Below are positions 25,018 to 32,722 of a DNA stretch of 55,130 nt, one piece after another. Below the pieces are notes generated by a model. It was not told where the DNA came from, did no database searches, and saw only the letters and a program-made list of their open reading frames with translations. This DNA comes from Verrucomicrobiota bacterium (GTDB taxonomy: Bacteria; Verrucomicrobiota; Verrucomicrobiia; Opitutales; Opitutaceae), in the NCBI GenBank assembly GCA_028293565.1, contig JAQGON010000143.1, forward strand, positions 1 through 55,130. The letters run 5' to 3'. The translations under genes were made by a program, and so were the position numbers. How positions within the stretch are numbered: position 1 is the first letter of the stretch; each line of letters begins with the position of its first letter.

Positions 25018-25806
25018 TCATCGCGGGCTTCTCGCCTGCATCCGGCCGATCATCGGGAACTGCTCGATTTCCATCACGGTCCCGTTGATGAGCGGGGCTT
25101 CGTCGGAGAGAAAATAAACGGCGGCCCACGCGATGTCCTGCGGATCGAGCAGCCGCCCGGACGGCGCGAATTCCGGCGAAACCCGCGACGGCCAGTTCGC
25201 GGGCAACCCTTCCTTCTGCTTCAGTTTTTTCTCGTTCGGGGTCAGCGTCCAGCCGACGTTGAACTGGTTGATCCTCACGCCTTCGACGGCGTAGGCGTCC
25301 GCAATATTTCGGGTCAGCGTCATGAGCCCTCCCTTGCTCACCGAATAGGCGAACTGGTTCCGCTCGCCGCTGTAGGCATTGACGGAGCCGATGTTGAGCA
25401 CCCGCCCGCCCTTCTGCTTCCGGAAATGCGGCAAGGCGGCCTGGATGAGGAGAAAGGGCGCGCGAAGGTTGATCGCGACGGTGCGGTCGAATTTCGCGAG
25501 ATCGGTCATCTCCATGTTGCCCCGCGTCATGACGGCCGCATTGTTCACCAGGCCGTCGATCCGGCCGTGATGCCGGATCACCGCGGCGATGAGCTGCGCG
25601 GGAACGGCCGGATCCGCCAGATTGCCCAGCAGGTGGATCGCCTTTCCCTTTCGGCGGCGGATGTCGGCCACCACGCGCCGGGCCTCCTCCCCGCGGGTGC
25701 CATGGACCACGACGCGCGCGCCTTCGCGCGCAAAAAGCCGCGCCATGCCCTCTCCGATCCCGGTCGTGGAACCGGTGACGAGGATGACCTTCCCTTTCAG
25801 GCGCAT
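25018..25806 (-). CDS. Short-chain dehydrogenase/reductase
   Basis: A 262-residue cytosolic SDR. The cofactor motif is TGSTTGIG (11-18), then NNAAV at 88-92, and the catalytic triad is Ser141, Tyr154 and Lys158 (YSVSK). Length is normal for classical SDRs, and it ends with a typical ING-x-V-x-E strand. It overlaps the upstream TIM-barrel gene by 10 bases, implying co-translation. It probably oxidises or reduces a monosaccharide or sugar acid produced by the cluster. Confidence 0.85.
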   Translation of the reverse strand: MRLKGKVILVTGSTTGIGEGMARLFAREGARVVVHGTRGEEARRVVADIRRRKGKAIHLLGNLADPAVPAQLIAAVIRHHGRIDGLVNNAAVMTRGNMEMTDLAKFDRTVAINLRAPFLLIQAALPHFRKQKGGRVLNIGSVNAYSGERNQFAYSVSKGGLMTLTRNIADAYAVEGVRINQFNVGWTLTPNEKKLKQKEGLPANWPSRVSPEFAPSGRLLDPQDIAWAAVYFLSDEAPLINGTVMEIEQFPMIGRMQARSPR

Positions 25807-26693
25807 GTCTTCCTCCAGATCCTGCGGAACGACGCGCGGCCGTCGGCGACGGTCCTGGCCGGATCCTTCCAGAGGGAATCCGCCAGCTTCAGGTCGGAGA
25901 AGACCTCGAGCGTATAGATGCCGTCGTAACCGGCTTTTCGGATGGTCCGGAGCAGATCCACGATCGGAATTTCACCGTCGCCGGGAAGATGGCGATCCGC
26001 AAATGCGCGCGGCCGCCGCCAGTCGCTGACGTGCACGCCGAAGATTTTCGCCGCGTCCCGGATCAATTTCGGCGCGTCGGGCTCCTCCCAGAAATGCCAG
26101 AGATCGAGGAACAGCCCGAATGCGCGATGGTTCACGGTTTCCACCATCTCCGCCGCGCGACGCAGCGAGCAGATGAAGGTGTCGGTGTTCATGTAAACCG
26201 GATTGAGGGATTCGAGTGCGAGGCGGACCCCGTGGTCCTCGGCGTACTGCGCGGCGGCGCCGAATTCACGCACCGCGACCCGCTGTGCCAGCGCGAAATT
26301 GCCGCCGGGCGCGACGCCGGTGTTGACGACGAGCGTCGTGCCCGGGAAATACCGCCCGAACAACCGGATCGTTTCCCGCAGCCGCCGCATGCGCTCCTTC
26401 GGGCTCGCGGGAAATTTCCGCAGCGAGTTCGGAAACGGCGAATGGTAGCGCGGCTGCACGCTCGAGACCTTCAGGCCCGAATCGCGCAGCATGCGCAGCT
26501 GGTAATCGGGCTCGACCGCCGAGACCTTGGCCTCGCACACCTCGATGTTTTTCACGCCGAGTTTCCCGCAGAGCAACACGTCCTCGGCGAAGGGAAGCGT
26601 CCAGGTCGTGTACTGGCTGATTCCAAACGGAAGATCGTTCAGGGCCGCGGTCCTCAAGCGAACGAGGCTTTGAGCCTCGCGCCGCCCGCGCAA
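25797..26693 (-). CDS. Sugar phosphate isomerase/epimerase (xylose-isomerase-like TIM barrel)
   Basis: About 286-298 residues. The divalent-metal ligand set expected of this fold is visible: Glu in ALESLNP, Asp and His in LDLWHFWEE, His/Asp in VHVSDWRRP, and Glu in TLEVFSDL near the C-terminus. It probably isomerises or epimerises a keto- or aldo-sugar. The start is uncertain: the ATG at 26693 gives an Arg-rich leader, while a TTG at 26657 gives a start close to the first conserved strand (LPFGISQYTTW). The first gene of the TIM-barrel, SDR, kelch run. Confidence 0.75.
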   Translation of the reverse strand: MRGRREAQSLVRLRTAALNDLPFGISQYTTWTLPFAEDVLLCGKLGVKNIEVCEAKVSAVEPDYQLRMLRDSGLKVSSVQPRYHSPFPNSLRKFPASPKERMRRLRETIRLFGRYFPGTTLVVNTGVAPGGNFALAQRVAVREFGAAAQYAEDHGVRLALESLNPVYMNTDTFICSLRRAAEMVETVNHRAFGLFLDLWHFWEEPDAPKLIRDAAKIFGVHVSDWRRPRAFADRHLPGDGEIPIVDLLRTIRKAGYDGIYTLEVFSDLKLADSLWKDPARTVADGRASFRRIWRKTCA

Positions 26694-26794
26694 TCTTCCG
26701 CCGGTGGTCCTGCCAGCAGACCAGCGGCGAAAAAAGGCGGAAGGCGGACTCCGGAATGCGGAGGGTTTTCGGAGCGGCCTCTTTTTCCTCGGAT

Positions 26795-26834
26795 GACGGA
26801 AGGGACGCGGATTGCCACGCGGATCCCCTCCGTC
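26795..26834. repeat. Inverted repeat downstream of the PKD gene
   Basis: GACGGAAGGGA (26795-26805) pairs with TCCCCTCCGTC (26824-26834) with one mismatch, and two CGCG blocks lie inside the loop. It is 28 bases past the stop of the gene at 26863 on the minus strand. It has no T-run, so a structural repeat is as likely as a terminator. Confidence 0.4.
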
Positions 26835-26862
26835 GTGGCGTTGGAGCGACGGGGCAGATCGT

Positions 26863-28014
26863 CTAAGGAGTCAGGGCGGCCAGCGCGCTTTTTAGCGCGG
26901 GATAGATCTGGGCCTGGGCCGCGCTGTCCGTAATCCAGTCGCGTCCCGGACCATTCAGATCCGGGGTGCCGCGGATCGCGCAACCGTCCGTTCGCTCGAG
27001 CGCCGCCCGCAACTTTGCAATCGCCAGGGCGGTGTTGCCCGAATTGAGGGCCGCCAAGGCCTGGCTGAGGAAGTTCGACAACGCGTTTTGGTTGCCGGCT
27101 GTGGTCACCTGCCCGGGCGGAAGGTTCGCGATCACCGCGTCGGTCTGGACTACGACGATATTGGCGTAACCCGCGGCCGTGGTCGCTGTGACTATGGCGG
27201 TCGCCGGAGTGCCCGCGCCTAGCGGATCGTACACCGTCAGCATGATCGCATAGGTGCCGGCGACGTTGGGGACAAACGACGGCGTCGCCGTGGTGGCACC
27301 GGACAACGTCGCGGCGCTGCCGGCCGGCGCAGAGGCAATTGTCCAGAAGTAACTCAGGGGATCGTTCTCGGGGTCGGTGCTCGCCGTGCCATTCAGGGTC
27401 ACGCTTCCGCCGATGATGACAAGTGCCGGCGCGGCCGTGGCGACCGCGGTGGGCGGGAGGTTCGCGCTGCTGATCGTCACAAAAGCCGGTGCGCTCGAGA
27501 GGCCGCCCGCATCGGTGACGACAAGTTTGAAAATATAGGTGTCCGCCACATCGGCCACAAACGACGGCGCGGCGGTGTTCGGGCCGCTCAGGATCGCAGT
27601 ACTGCCGGCGGGCCGCGTTCCGAAGCTCCACGAATAGGAGAGCGAGTCCGTGGGCGTGTTGTCGTCATAGGACGCCGTGCCGTCCAAAAACACCGTGACG
27701 CCGGCGCGGATCGATTGATCCGGTCCCGCCATCGCCGTCGGCGCCACATTGGGAACGGGCAGCACCGGGGTGGCGAGGAACCCCTTCTGTCCGTTTTGAT
27801 ATAGGCCCACGATCCTTCCATTGGAGACGCTCGACGGTTGGGTCGCGATCCCCGCCGGATTGTCCAGCAAAGAGAACGCGGCGCCATCGTAGCGGAATCC
27901 GTGGGTACCGGTCCCGTCGATGAAGAAGCCTACGATTTCGTTGCCTTCGATGCCCACCGCATATGTCCCGTTGTTGCTGCCGGCGGAGAACGTCGAGGGA
28001 TAGGCGAGCGACAC
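26863..28014 (-). CDS. C-terminal part of a HAF/PKD-domain surface protein (frame broken at 28018-28023)
   Basis: As an independent reading it is 383 residues, starting at a GTG at 28014. It opens in the middle of a HAF-type repeat (GTYAVGIEGNEIVGFF), continues through the last repeats to about residue 85, then has two PKD/REJ-like beta-sandwiches (VAPTAMAGPDQSIRAGVTV and LPPTAVATAAPALVIIGG, each with a SYSW/SYFW-type tyrosine corner). It ends in a helical segment (NALSNFLSQALAALNSG). Without the upstream part it lacks a signal peptide. It belongs with 27930-28661; a one-base difference in a six-C run separates them. Confidence 0.7.
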   Translation of the reverse strand: MSLAYPSTFSAGSNNGTYAVGIEGNEIVGFFIDGTGTHGFRYDGAAFSLLDNPAGIATQPSSVSNGRIVGLYQNGQKGFLATPVLPVPNVAPTAMAGPDQSIRAGVTVFLDGTASYDDNTPTDSLSYSWSFGTRPAGSTAILSGPNTAAPSFVADVADTYIFKLVVTDAGGLSSAPAFVTISSANLPPTAVATAAPALVIIGGSVTLNGTASTDPENDPLSYFWTIASAPAGSAATLSGATTATPSFVPNVAGTYAIMLTVYDPLGAGTPATAIVTATTAAGYANIVVVQTDAVIANLPPGQVTTAGNQNALSNFLSQALAALNSGNTALAIAKLRAALERTDGCAIRGTPDLNGPGRDWITDSAAQAQIYPALKSALAALTP

Positions 28015-28661
28015 AAACCCCCCGTGCTGATCCGGTAAATGAATCCCCGCACGACACCGTTCAGAAAATAATTGCCGACCACCTGGTCGCCCGAAATCCC
28101 ATAGGGCGAGACGCTCTCTCCCGTGGACGCGATGATCGTGGTGAACACACCCGTCGAGATGCGGGAAACGTAGCCGTTGCCATTGCCATAAGAACCCACG
28201 ATGTAATCGCCCGACTTGGCCTGGATGGTGGTTCCGCCGGGCACCACGCCGGGGTAGTCGATCGTGGTCCAGCTGCCGGACACCAGATTATAGATAAACC
28301 CGTGCACCGGCGGCGAGGGCCAGTTGGGGAAATAAAATCCGACGACATCGTCACCATCGATGCCATACGGAATGGACACGTTCGACCCCGGGGCAGCCGG
28401 CAGGGTTTGATACGTGCCGAGGGCGATATCGTATAAATAGCCATGTCCCGTGGAGCCGCCGGTGTATCCGATCACCCGGTTTCCCAGAATGGCGATCGGC
28501 GACGTGACCAAGTCCTGAAAAACGTAGTTGGGTGCTCCGGCTTGGGCGAAAGCCGGGCTGGCCGAGAATGCCATCAAAACGACGATCGAAACGACGGAGG
28601 CGAGCAGCCTCGACGAAAACTCACGATACGGCGAAACCCAGGATCCATTGTTGGGGTGCAT
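27930..28661 (-). CDS. N-terminal part of a HAF/PKD-domain surface protein (frameshifted)
   Basis: Start 28661 gives MHPNNGSW and a signal peptide near 16-39 (LASVVSIVVLMAFSASPAFA). HAF-type repeats follow, each with a GYLYD/GFIYN/GFIYR strand and a DDVVGFYF/DQVVGNYF strand. Around residue 213, at the six-C run 28018-28023, the frame leaves the repeat pattern (STGGLCRSP instead of STGGFVSLAYP) and runs out at 27930. Adding one base to that run restores a continuous protein of about 600 residues with 26863-28014. Either a real pseudogene, slippage, or an assembly error. It lies 43 bases after the AraC-type regulator on the same strand. Confidence 0.7.
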   Translation of the reverse strand: MHPNNGSWVSPYREFSSRLLASVVSIVVLMAFSASPAFAQAGAPNYVFQDLVTSPIAILGNRVIGYTGGSTGHGYLYDIALGTYQTLPAAPGSNVSIPYGIDGDDVVGFYFPNWPSPPVHGFIYNLVSGSWTTIDYPGVVPGGTTIQAKSGDYIVGSYGNGNGYVSRISTGVFTTIIASTGESVSPYGISGDQVVGNYFLNGVVRGFIYRISTGGLCRSPIPRRSPPAATTGHMRWASKATKS

Positions 28662-28703
28662 GCGGGCGCAGCGTGCCAGATCACAAAACACCTGTATTGA
28701 ACG

Positions 28704-29522
28704 TTATTGCTGCGTCACCATCGCCGCGTACTGCCCGGGGGTCACTTTCATCGATTTCTTGAAATGACGGATCAAGTGACTCTGGTCGGCGAACCCGGCC
28801 TCGATCGCCTGGATCGGCACGCCGAGCTTGAGCAGGTTGCGGATCTTCTCGATGCGCAGGTTGATTTGATAGGCATGCGGGGGCACCCCGAACTGTTGCG
28901 CAAACGAGCGCAGGAAATGAAACCTACTCAGCCCCGCGACGCGGGCGAGGTCGGCCAGGGAAATATGCTTGGCCGCATGCGCGTGCAGGTAATCCCGCGA
29001 GCCGCGGAGCGCCGCGCCGACCGCGACCGGAATGTGCACCGGTCTCCTCTCGCTACAGTTGAGCAGCAGCAGATTGATGCACTCGGTCAACCGGCTCTGG
29101 CGTTCCAGCAATGACGCTTGGTTCGCCAGTCCGCCATGAAACCGTGCAAAGGCCTGGAACAGCCCGGGCAGAGATGCCTGCCCGGCGCAAAGGTGCGGCG
29201 GCGAATCCACTCCGACTTCCTTCGCCAACGTTCCGACCAACTCCGGCGAAATCTGCACCACATAAAAATTGGCGCTGCCGGTGTGCTTCGTGGTGCGATG
29301 AACCTCCCCTGGCTCCATCAATCCGACGTGATGCTTGTAGAACACGTGATTCTTTCGCCGGTAAGTCCATTCGGTCAAACCGCCATGCTCCATGATGGTG
29401 CAAACCGTATAAGTCTGATGATATACGCACCAGGGCCGCCGTGAATTCTCGGCCGCGAGAATCTCGATCTCGGGCATATCCGCCGGACGGCCCCAGACGA
29501 TTTTTTCGGCGGGCGCGACCAC
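28704..29522 (-). CDS. AraC-family transcriptional regulator
   Basis: A 272-residue regulator. The N-terminal half is a cupin-like sensor (HHVGLMEPGEVHRT near 69-82), and the C-terminal about 100 residues carry two HTH motifs: ISLADLARVAGLSRFHFLRS and VPIQAIEAGFADQSHLIRHF, then the closing MKVTPGQYAA of the AraC/XylS family. It probably senses a small sugar-like ligand and is a candidate regulator of the glycan cluster just downstream on the same strand. Another start, at 29477, would shorten the N-terminus by 15 residues. Confidence 0.85.
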   Translation of the reverse strand: MVAPAEKIVWGRPADMPEIEILAAENSRRPWCVYHQTYTVCTIMEHGGLTEWTYRRKNHVFYKHHVGLMEPGEVHRTTKHTGSANFYVVQISPELVGTLAKEVGVDSPPHLCAGQASLPGLFQAFARFHGGLANQASLLERQSRLTECINLLLLNCSERRPVHIPVAVGAALRGSRDYLHAHAAKHISLADLARVAGLSRFHFLRSFAQQFGVPPHAYQINLRIEKIRNLLKLGVPIQAIEAGFADQSHLIRHFKKSMKVTPGQYAAMVTQQ

Positions 29523-29750
29523 GGGATGGAGTTCAATACAATCAATCGACGAATCACCTTATCCTTGCACCGCTGGGCGTTGATTCGGTTGTGCCGAATA
29601 TCAAGGGACAACTACATATCGCACGCGGATTGCAGTAGTAGCTGGGTGAGATCGCGCCACCTGACCCGATCCGCTTCCGGATGAGCGGAGGCCGGCGCCG
29701 ACTAGCGGTTAGCGATTGAAAACTTCGGTGGTCTCCCGAGGTGCGGGAAG

Positions 29751-30461
29751 TCACGCGGCGGCGGGCGTCCGCTGTCGGAGGCGGCGGGCGATCAGCTCGG
29801 CGGCCTCGTTGAGCGACACCTGCGCCGTGTTGATCACCAGGTCGTAGGCCGTCGGGTCGTCGACGTCCGTGTTGAAATAAGTCCGGACGTAGCGTCGCCG
29901 GGCGGCCTCGCAGCGCACGTTACAGGCCAGGGCGGCTTTTTCGGAGAGATTGTAGAGCTGGGCGAGATAGCGGGCGCGGTGGTCGGCGGGCGCGACGAGG
30001 CGGACGTTGACTCCGTGCGGCAGGTCCTTCGTGGCGAAGTTCGCGCCCCGCCCCACCAGGATCGCATAGCCTTTGGACGCGAGCTGGCGCATGGTCTCGT
30101 TCGTTTTCTGGACGAGCTCCCAAAGATTTGGATGAAGACCGACGAGTTCGCCGATGCAGGCGTTCACCTCCGGCAGCCGGTCCTCGGGCAGAAAACGCGC
30201 GAGCCGCGTCGGCAGGCGGCACGCCTGCAGCATCCGCGCCGTGAGGTTGTGATCGAAGATTTTCCAACTGGCGTCGTGAGCCGGGTCATCCTCCAGCCGG
30301 CGCGCGAGGAGGCGCGCGAGACGGGACCCGCCCGAGCCGGCCTGGCGGGAGAGCGTGATGAAAGGGGCCGGGAGTTTTTCGGCCCAAGGGCTCCGGGAGG
30401 AGCCGGTCCACTCCGCGGCGAGATAGCCGGTCGTGCCGCGGGAGAGATGAAACATGTTCAT
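29751..30461 (-). CDS. Cytidylate-kinase-like family protein
   Basis: A 236-residue P-loop protein. The nucleotide-binding segment is ITLSRQAGSGGSRLARLLARRL (about 36-57), a variant of the kinase Walker A motif, followed by FDHNLTARML and the closing LVINTAQVSLNEAAELI, as in the cytidylate-kinase-like family rather than true Cmk. The start at 30461 has an AGGAA Shine-Dalgarno about 8 bases upstream, unusual in this window and useful for start choice over 30509. Function of this family is not well defined. The gene stands alone; no feature is recognised in 29523-29750. Confidence 0.8.
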   Translation of the reverse strand: MNMFHLSRGTTGYLAAEWTGSSRSPWAEKLPAPFITLSRQAGSGGSRLARLLARRLEDDPAHDASWKIFDHNLTARMLQACRLPTRLARFLPEDRLPEVNACIGELVGLHPNLWELVQKTNETMRQLASKGYAILVGRGANFATKDLPHGVNVRLVAPADHRARYLAQLYNLSEKAALACNVRCEAARRRYVRTYFNTDVDDPTAYDLVINTAQVSLNEAAELIARRLRQRTPAAA

Positions 30462-30567
30462 AGTCGTGGTTCCTTTCCGTGAGGAGAGTTTCGTGCAACG
30501 GTCATCCAACCTGGCGACTCAATGGAGCACATTCCATGCCCCGGAGAACGCCTGCGTGCGCATCCTC

Positions 30568-30656
30568 GTAGCCGCCGACGGCAGGAGGCGGGAGGCCGAA
30601 TTCGTCCCGCTTCACCGGTCGAACCCACGCGACAGCCTTCTTATGTCGGCTGCTAC
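30568..30656. repeat. Palindromic repeat, family B, copy 2
   Basis: gtagccgccgacggcaggag (from 30568) and ccttcttatgtcggctgcta (to 30655) are imperfect reverse complements about 47 bases apart. The element lies in the 334-base gap 30462-30795; the rest of that gap shows no gene. The intervening DNA is unrelated to copies 1 and 3. Confidence 0.65.
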
Positions 30657-30795
30657 CAGAGTCCATGAATCCGGGTCCAGCTAGGGGCGCGTCGTTCCAG
30701 GGCAAAAAGTGGAATTCGCCCAAGCTTAAGGATTGCACCCGCCGAAGGAGGCAATCTTGGTGCTGGCGCCCATTCCGGGTCACCCTCGTCCTTCC

Positions 30796-31251
30796 ATGAA
30801 CCTCCTTGGCCGCATTCTTTACGCCGAAGACAATGCCCACGATGTGGAGCTGACCTTGAGCGCTCTCGCCGAATCCCATCTCGCGAACGAGGTGGTCGTC
30901 GTGGGAGACGGAGCCGAGGCCCTCGACTATCTTTACCTGCGCGGCCGGTTCAAGGATCGACGGAAGGGCAACCCCACGCTCGTTCTCCTGGACCTCAAGA
31001 TGCCCAAGGTCACCGGGCTGGAGGTGCTGGCGGCCATCAAGCAGGACGAAAAACTCCGCGCGATTCCGGTCGTGATCCTCACCTCCTCGCAGGAAGAGCA
31101 GGATCTCGCCCGCAGCTACGCCCTGGGCGTCAATTCCTTTGTGCTCAAACCCGTCGGCTTCGAAGGGTTCATGGATGCCGTGAAAAAACTCGGCATCTAC
31201 TGGGCGCTGGTCAACCAGGCTCCGCTCGGCAGCCTGGAACCGCGCCCCTGA
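30796..31251 (+). CDS. Single-domain response regulator (CheY/Rcp1-like)
   Basis: A 151-residue receiver domain with no output domain. The acidic pocket is Glu11-Asp12 (YAEDN), the phosphoacceptor is Asp66 (LLDLKMPK), the conserved Thr is Thr96 (ILTSS), and the Lys is Lys118 (VLKPV). The insertion LRGRFKDRRKGNP between strands is typical of the Rcp1 family, which works with phytochrome-type or PAS histidine kinases. No kinase is within reach in this window. The start at 30796 was chosen over 30733 because the receiver fold begins at GRILYAEDN. Confidence 0.85.
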   Translation: MNLLGRILYAEDNAHDVELTLSALAESHLANEVVVVGDGAEALDYLYLRGRFKDRRKGNPTLVLLDLKMPKVTGLEVLAAIKQDEKLRAIPVVILTSSQEEQDLARSYALGVNSFVLKPVGFEGFMDAVKKLGIYWALVNQAPLGSLEPRP

Positions 31252-31418
31252 GCGCCCGTCCGGACCGCCTGGCGGCACGCTCAACCGGCGGCCAGGCTCC
31301 CGTCCGATGCCGAAAATTCTCGCGGGAGCGATGCTCCCCAAATCGCGGGTCCTCGTCGGGTAGCTTGCTCTCTTTCCGGAAACGGCCAGTCCTTTTCCGT
31401 CCGCCCGCGAGTCCTTCG

Positions 31419-31844
31419 ATGTCCCGCCTGTCTCTCAGCCTGCTCGTTTTTTTCGCGTCGACCGCTTCGACGAAAGCGGCGGACGATTCGTTTCGGACGC
31501 CCGCCCCGCAGGTCCGTCCCAAGCTCGATCCGGCAACGCGGACCGCCGCGATTGTGCGGCCGGCGCCGGCCGCGAACCAGACGGAGCCCGCGAAAGCGCC
31601 GACGCTCATGGAGCGTTATGTGGTGAAGGAGGAGAGCCTGCTCTATCTTCTCAAACGTCCGCGCACGCTCGAGGATCCGCAGGGGAAGTTCACGCTCAAG
31701 AACGGAGGACGCATTTACCGCAAGGACCGCGGGCCCTTCCGGGTCGAAGTCGGCATGTGGCCGCACATCAGCATCAGCCCGGAGGAGGATGCTTTCACCG
31801 GACGCGGAAACCAGGCCTTCGACTTCGTGCGGATCAAGTGGTGA
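31419..31844 (+). CDS. Small secreted protein, unrecognised
   Basis: A 141-residue protein with a clear signal peptide (LSLSLLVFFASTASTKAA, cleavage near residue 20). The mature part is Ala/Pro-rich up to about residue 62, then has a short conserved-looking region: ERYVVKEESLLYLLKRPRTLEDPQ, GGRIYRKDRGPFRVEVGMWPH. I do not recognise the family. The start at 31419 was chosen for the signal peptide; an upstream ATG at 31365 would add an unlikely Arg/Phe-rich leader. Confidence 0.65.
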   Translation: MSRLSLSLLVFFASTASTKAADDSFRTPAPQVRPKLDPATRTAAIVRPAPAANQTEPAKAPTLMERYVVKEESLLYLLKRPRTLEDPQGKFTLKNGGRIYRKDRGPFRVEVGMWPHISISPEEDAFTGRGNQAFDFVRIKW

Positions 31845-31938
31845 GCCGCGATGAGTTCCCGTCGAAGGCGCAGATCTGCCGTCGTCAGCCGACCGCTTCG
31901 CGGTCTGGCGTGGCCGCGATGGCAGCGCTGTCGAAGAA

Positions 31939-32334
31939 TCAGCGGCCGTACTGCTCGTCGCTCACCTTTTCCATCCAATCGACAGCCTTGCCGTTGAGCT
32001 GCTCGTGGACGGCGATGTGCGTCATCGCCGTGGCCGGGGCGGCGCCGTGCCAGTGCTTTTCTCCCGGCGCAAACGAGACGACATCGCCCGGACGAATCTC
32101 CTCGACGGGACCTCCCTCGCGCTGCGCGCGACCGCCGCCCGCCGTCACGATCAGCGTCTGGCCGAGCGGATGCGTGTGCCACGCGGTGCGAGCGCCCGGC
32201 TCGAATGTGACGCTCGCTGCGGCCGTGCGCGCAGGAGCGTTTGACTGGAACAGCGCATCGATGCGGACGGTGCCGGTAAACCAGTCGGCCGGACCCTTGG
32301 CCGAGGGCTGAGAACCCGCTCTTTTGATTTCCAT
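31939..32334 (-). CDS. Cupin-domain protein
   Basis: A 131-residue single cupin. Motif 1 reads [16 protein letters not shown] (His52 and His54 as metal ligands) and motif 2 [17 protein letters not shown]. This small-cupin type is often annotated as carboxymuconolactone- or (R)-mandelonitrile-lyase-related; function unknown. A GGAG Shine-Dalgarno about 7 bases before the ATG at 32334 supports the start. It is the only gene of its strand in this part; the stop faces the small secreted protein gene at 31419. Confidence 0.8.
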   Translation of the reverse strand: MEIKRAGSQPSAKGPADWFTGTVRIDALFQSNAPARTAAASVTFEPGARTAWHTHPLGQTLIVTAGGGRAQREGGPVEEIRPGDVVSFAPGEKHWHGAAPATAMTHIAVHEQLNGKAVDWMEKVSDEQYGR

Positions 32335-32437
32335 GGTGAACTCCTATTGTCCGATTCGGGCAGGTTTGCAAATTCGGGCCGGCGCCGGCGAGGAGGTTAG
32401 GGCATTTTCCAAAAAAGCGGGTCCGCGAGGAAGCCGG

Positions 32438-32595
32438 CGAAAAATTCGGGTTTGGAAGGGTTGGCCGCAAAAAAGCACAAGGGCTCGGCGGCTCCGGATC
32501 GAATCCCCCGTGCGCCTATGGGCGCGATGGCAGCTCCTTCGCAACCCCCGAGCCCTTGCGCATTTTTGCGGCCAACCTCCTCTCGGAATTCCTCG
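32438..32595. repeat. Large palindromic repeat, family A, copy 2
   Basis: Arms around GTTGGCCGCAAAAAAGCACA (from 32460) and TGCGCATTTTTGCGGCCAAC (to 32576) pair over most of about 70 bases, with a loop near gtgcgcctatgggcgc. It fills much of the 388-base gap 32335-32722. The related tail at 32621-32654 follows 25 bases later, and then the 3' end of the beta-helix gene. Confidence 0.8.
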
Positions 32596-32620
32596 CGGAG
32601 GATCAGGATTCAGCACCCCG

Positions 32621-32654
32621 CGCTTCGAGCGCTTCGTGCCCTTCGTGGTAAAAC
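32621..32654 (+). repeat. Dispersed intergenic repeat, 'cttcgtggtaaaa' tail, copy 2
   Basis: The sequence reads cgcttcgagcgcttcgtgcc then cttcgtggtaaaac, nearly the same as 48-72 and 45517-45550. It lies between palindrome A copy 2 and the beta-helix gene. Confidence 0.55.
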
Positions 32655-32722
32655 CGCTCGACCGAAAGCCGCAAGACCTGGCTCCATCAATTTGGCCTGA
32701 ACGGTCCTCCTCGATGAAGCGG

